Shown here in pieces: positions 37,272-37,890 of a stretch of 37,890 nucleotides of DNA. The position numbers and the translations under genes were made by a program. The notes beneath the pieces are model-generated. The model searched no databases, was not told where the DNA came from, and worked only from the letters and a program-made list of their open reading frames with translations. Source of the stretch: DATKKG01 sp964475215 (GTDB taxonomy: Archaea > Thermoproteota > Nitrososphaeria > Conexivisphaerales > DTJL01); the NCBI GenBank assembly GCA_964475215.1, contig CAYYVT010000159.1:1-37890 (forward strand), given 5' to 3'. The first letter of the stretch is position 1; every line of letters starts with the position of its first letter.

Positions 37272-37890
37272 ACGTGTACGTTAGGCTTACATACAGGAAC
37301 CTTAGGGCCAACCTTGACCCGATTTCGCTCTTCTTCGAATTCATCTTCCCCATATTCTTCATCTTCGGGCAGGGACCAGCGCTGAGCGGGAGCGTCGCGC
37401 CGATCGCCATAGGAGGAGGGAAGTTCATCTCATATGCCCTCTTCCTTGCTGCGGGGGCGGTGACCCTCACAGTCATCAATTCCGGCACGAACGCCGGGAC
37501 GCAGCTCTGGTACGACAGGAAGAACGGAATGTTCGAGCAGGTCCTGATGGGGCCCTTTACGAGGGCCGAATACCTTCTGTCCATCGTATTCGCGACGCTG
37601 CTGATCGGCATCGTCAGCTCGCTTCTGGTCTTCGGGCTTGCCCTTCCGGTCCTAGGGGGAAGCCTTTCGATGGGCCTGGCGGGGATCGCCCTGACGGGGG
37701 TTTCTCTCTTCTTCGGGACCCTCTTCTTCGGGGGGCTTGCCCTGGCCCTCTCGGTGGCACTCAGGTCATCGGAGACCTTCCAGATCGTGTCCCAGTTCGC
37801 CTTCTTCATCTTCCTGTTCACCTCCACCATCTTCTTCCCATCCAACAACGCCCCCGAGGCCATCAAGGTCATCAGCCTCCTGAACCCCCT
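37268..37890 (+). CDS. ABC-2-type exporter permease, DrrB-like (cut by window end)
   Basis: The frame from ATG 37268 stays open to the end of the window (207 complete codons), so the product is partial. It begins MNVYVRLTYRNLRANLDPIS and continues with a first hydrophobic span (LFFEFIFPIFFIFGQG). There is a conserved ISYALFLAAGAVTLTVINSG stretch, then ERKNGMFEQVLMGP-like text (seen as YDRKNGMFEQVLMGPFTR), a characteristic cytoplasmic loop of DrrB-type permeases, and further spans through FFIFLFTSTIFFPSN. The start overlaps the stop of the preceding ATPase as ATGA. It pairs with that ATPase to export an unknown, probably hydrophobic substrate. Confidence 0.9.
   Translation, partial: MNVYVRLTYRNLRANLDPISLFFEFIFPIFFIFGQGPALSGSVAPIAIGGGKFISYALFLAAGAVTLTVINSGTNAGTQLWYDRKNGMFEQVLMGPFTRAEYLLSIVFATLLIGIVSSLLVFGLALPVLGGSLSMGLAGIALTGVSLFFGTLFFGGLALALSVALRSSETFQIVSQFAFFIFLFTSTIFFPSNNAPEAIKVISLLNP

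Noticed and set aside
1..37890. CRISPR arrays, insertion sequences, integrase or phage genes
   Set aside because: No spaced identical repeats, terminal inverted repeats with a transposase, or recombinase motifs were seen in either strand.

Overview
This is a GC-rich chromosomal stretch from an archaeon. The decisive genes are a TATA-binding protein, a group II chaperonin (thermosome) with a GGM tail, a Sec11-type signal peptidase with a Ser/His centre, an ADP-forming acyl-CoA synthetase, a family 5 uracil-DNA glycosylase, F420-type enzymes, AlaX and VapBC. Many start codons (ATG, GTG or TTG) lie about 25-32 bases downstream of a TATA-like box with no leader, so leaderless mRNAs look common. 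The gene set fits the TACK/Thermoproteota side (Nitrososphaeria or Bathyarchaeia-like) but I cannot fix the lineage by eye. I see no rRNA, tRNA, CRISPR array, insertion sequence or phage gene.

Layout. 1-5.3 kb: signal peptidase, a zinc-ribbon protein, TBP with a striking double TATA promoter, an unknown protein, an isocitrate/isopropylmalate-family dehydrogenase with NADP-type residues, a coiled-coil protein, and a MoaD-like ubiquitin-fold protein overlapping a six-repeat Asp-box beta-propeller gene. 5.3-14 kb, nearly all on the minus strand: ACT regulator, secreted or pilin-like protein, thermosome, TldD/TldE protease pair, ADP-forming acyl-CoA synthetase, and a small helical protein. 14-22 kb: F420-type luciferase-family oxidoreductase, aldo/keto reductase, a second small helical protein related to the first, a response regulator and a soluble four-PAS histidine kinase, TrmO, a PPOX-fold protein, a methyltransferase and AlaX.

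22-29 kb, plus strand: NifX-like protein, a two-gene nucleotidyltransferase module, a semialdehyde dehydrogenase, VapBC, a membrane-tethered winged-helix protein followed by a 56-residue membrane protein and an ABC-2 exporter, then the uracil-DNA glycosylase. 29-37.9 kb: a tight minus-strand operon of five overlapping or closely spaced genes (family 2 glycosyltransferase, nucleotidyltransferase-fold protein, a fusion of an F420-type split-barrel domain with a methyltransferase, a second methyltransferase, and a multi-membrane-span GT-C-type transferase), then an MFS transporter, and a divergent DrrAB-like ABC exporter cut by the window end.

The most notable items are the glycosylation/methylation operon with its unusual fusion, a long inverted repeat around the thermosome TATA box, the tandem TATA repeat in front of the TBP gene, the ubiquitin-like/propeller gene pair, the paralogous small helical proteins, and an acyl-CoA synthetase whose coding region extends upstream of any ordinary start codon.
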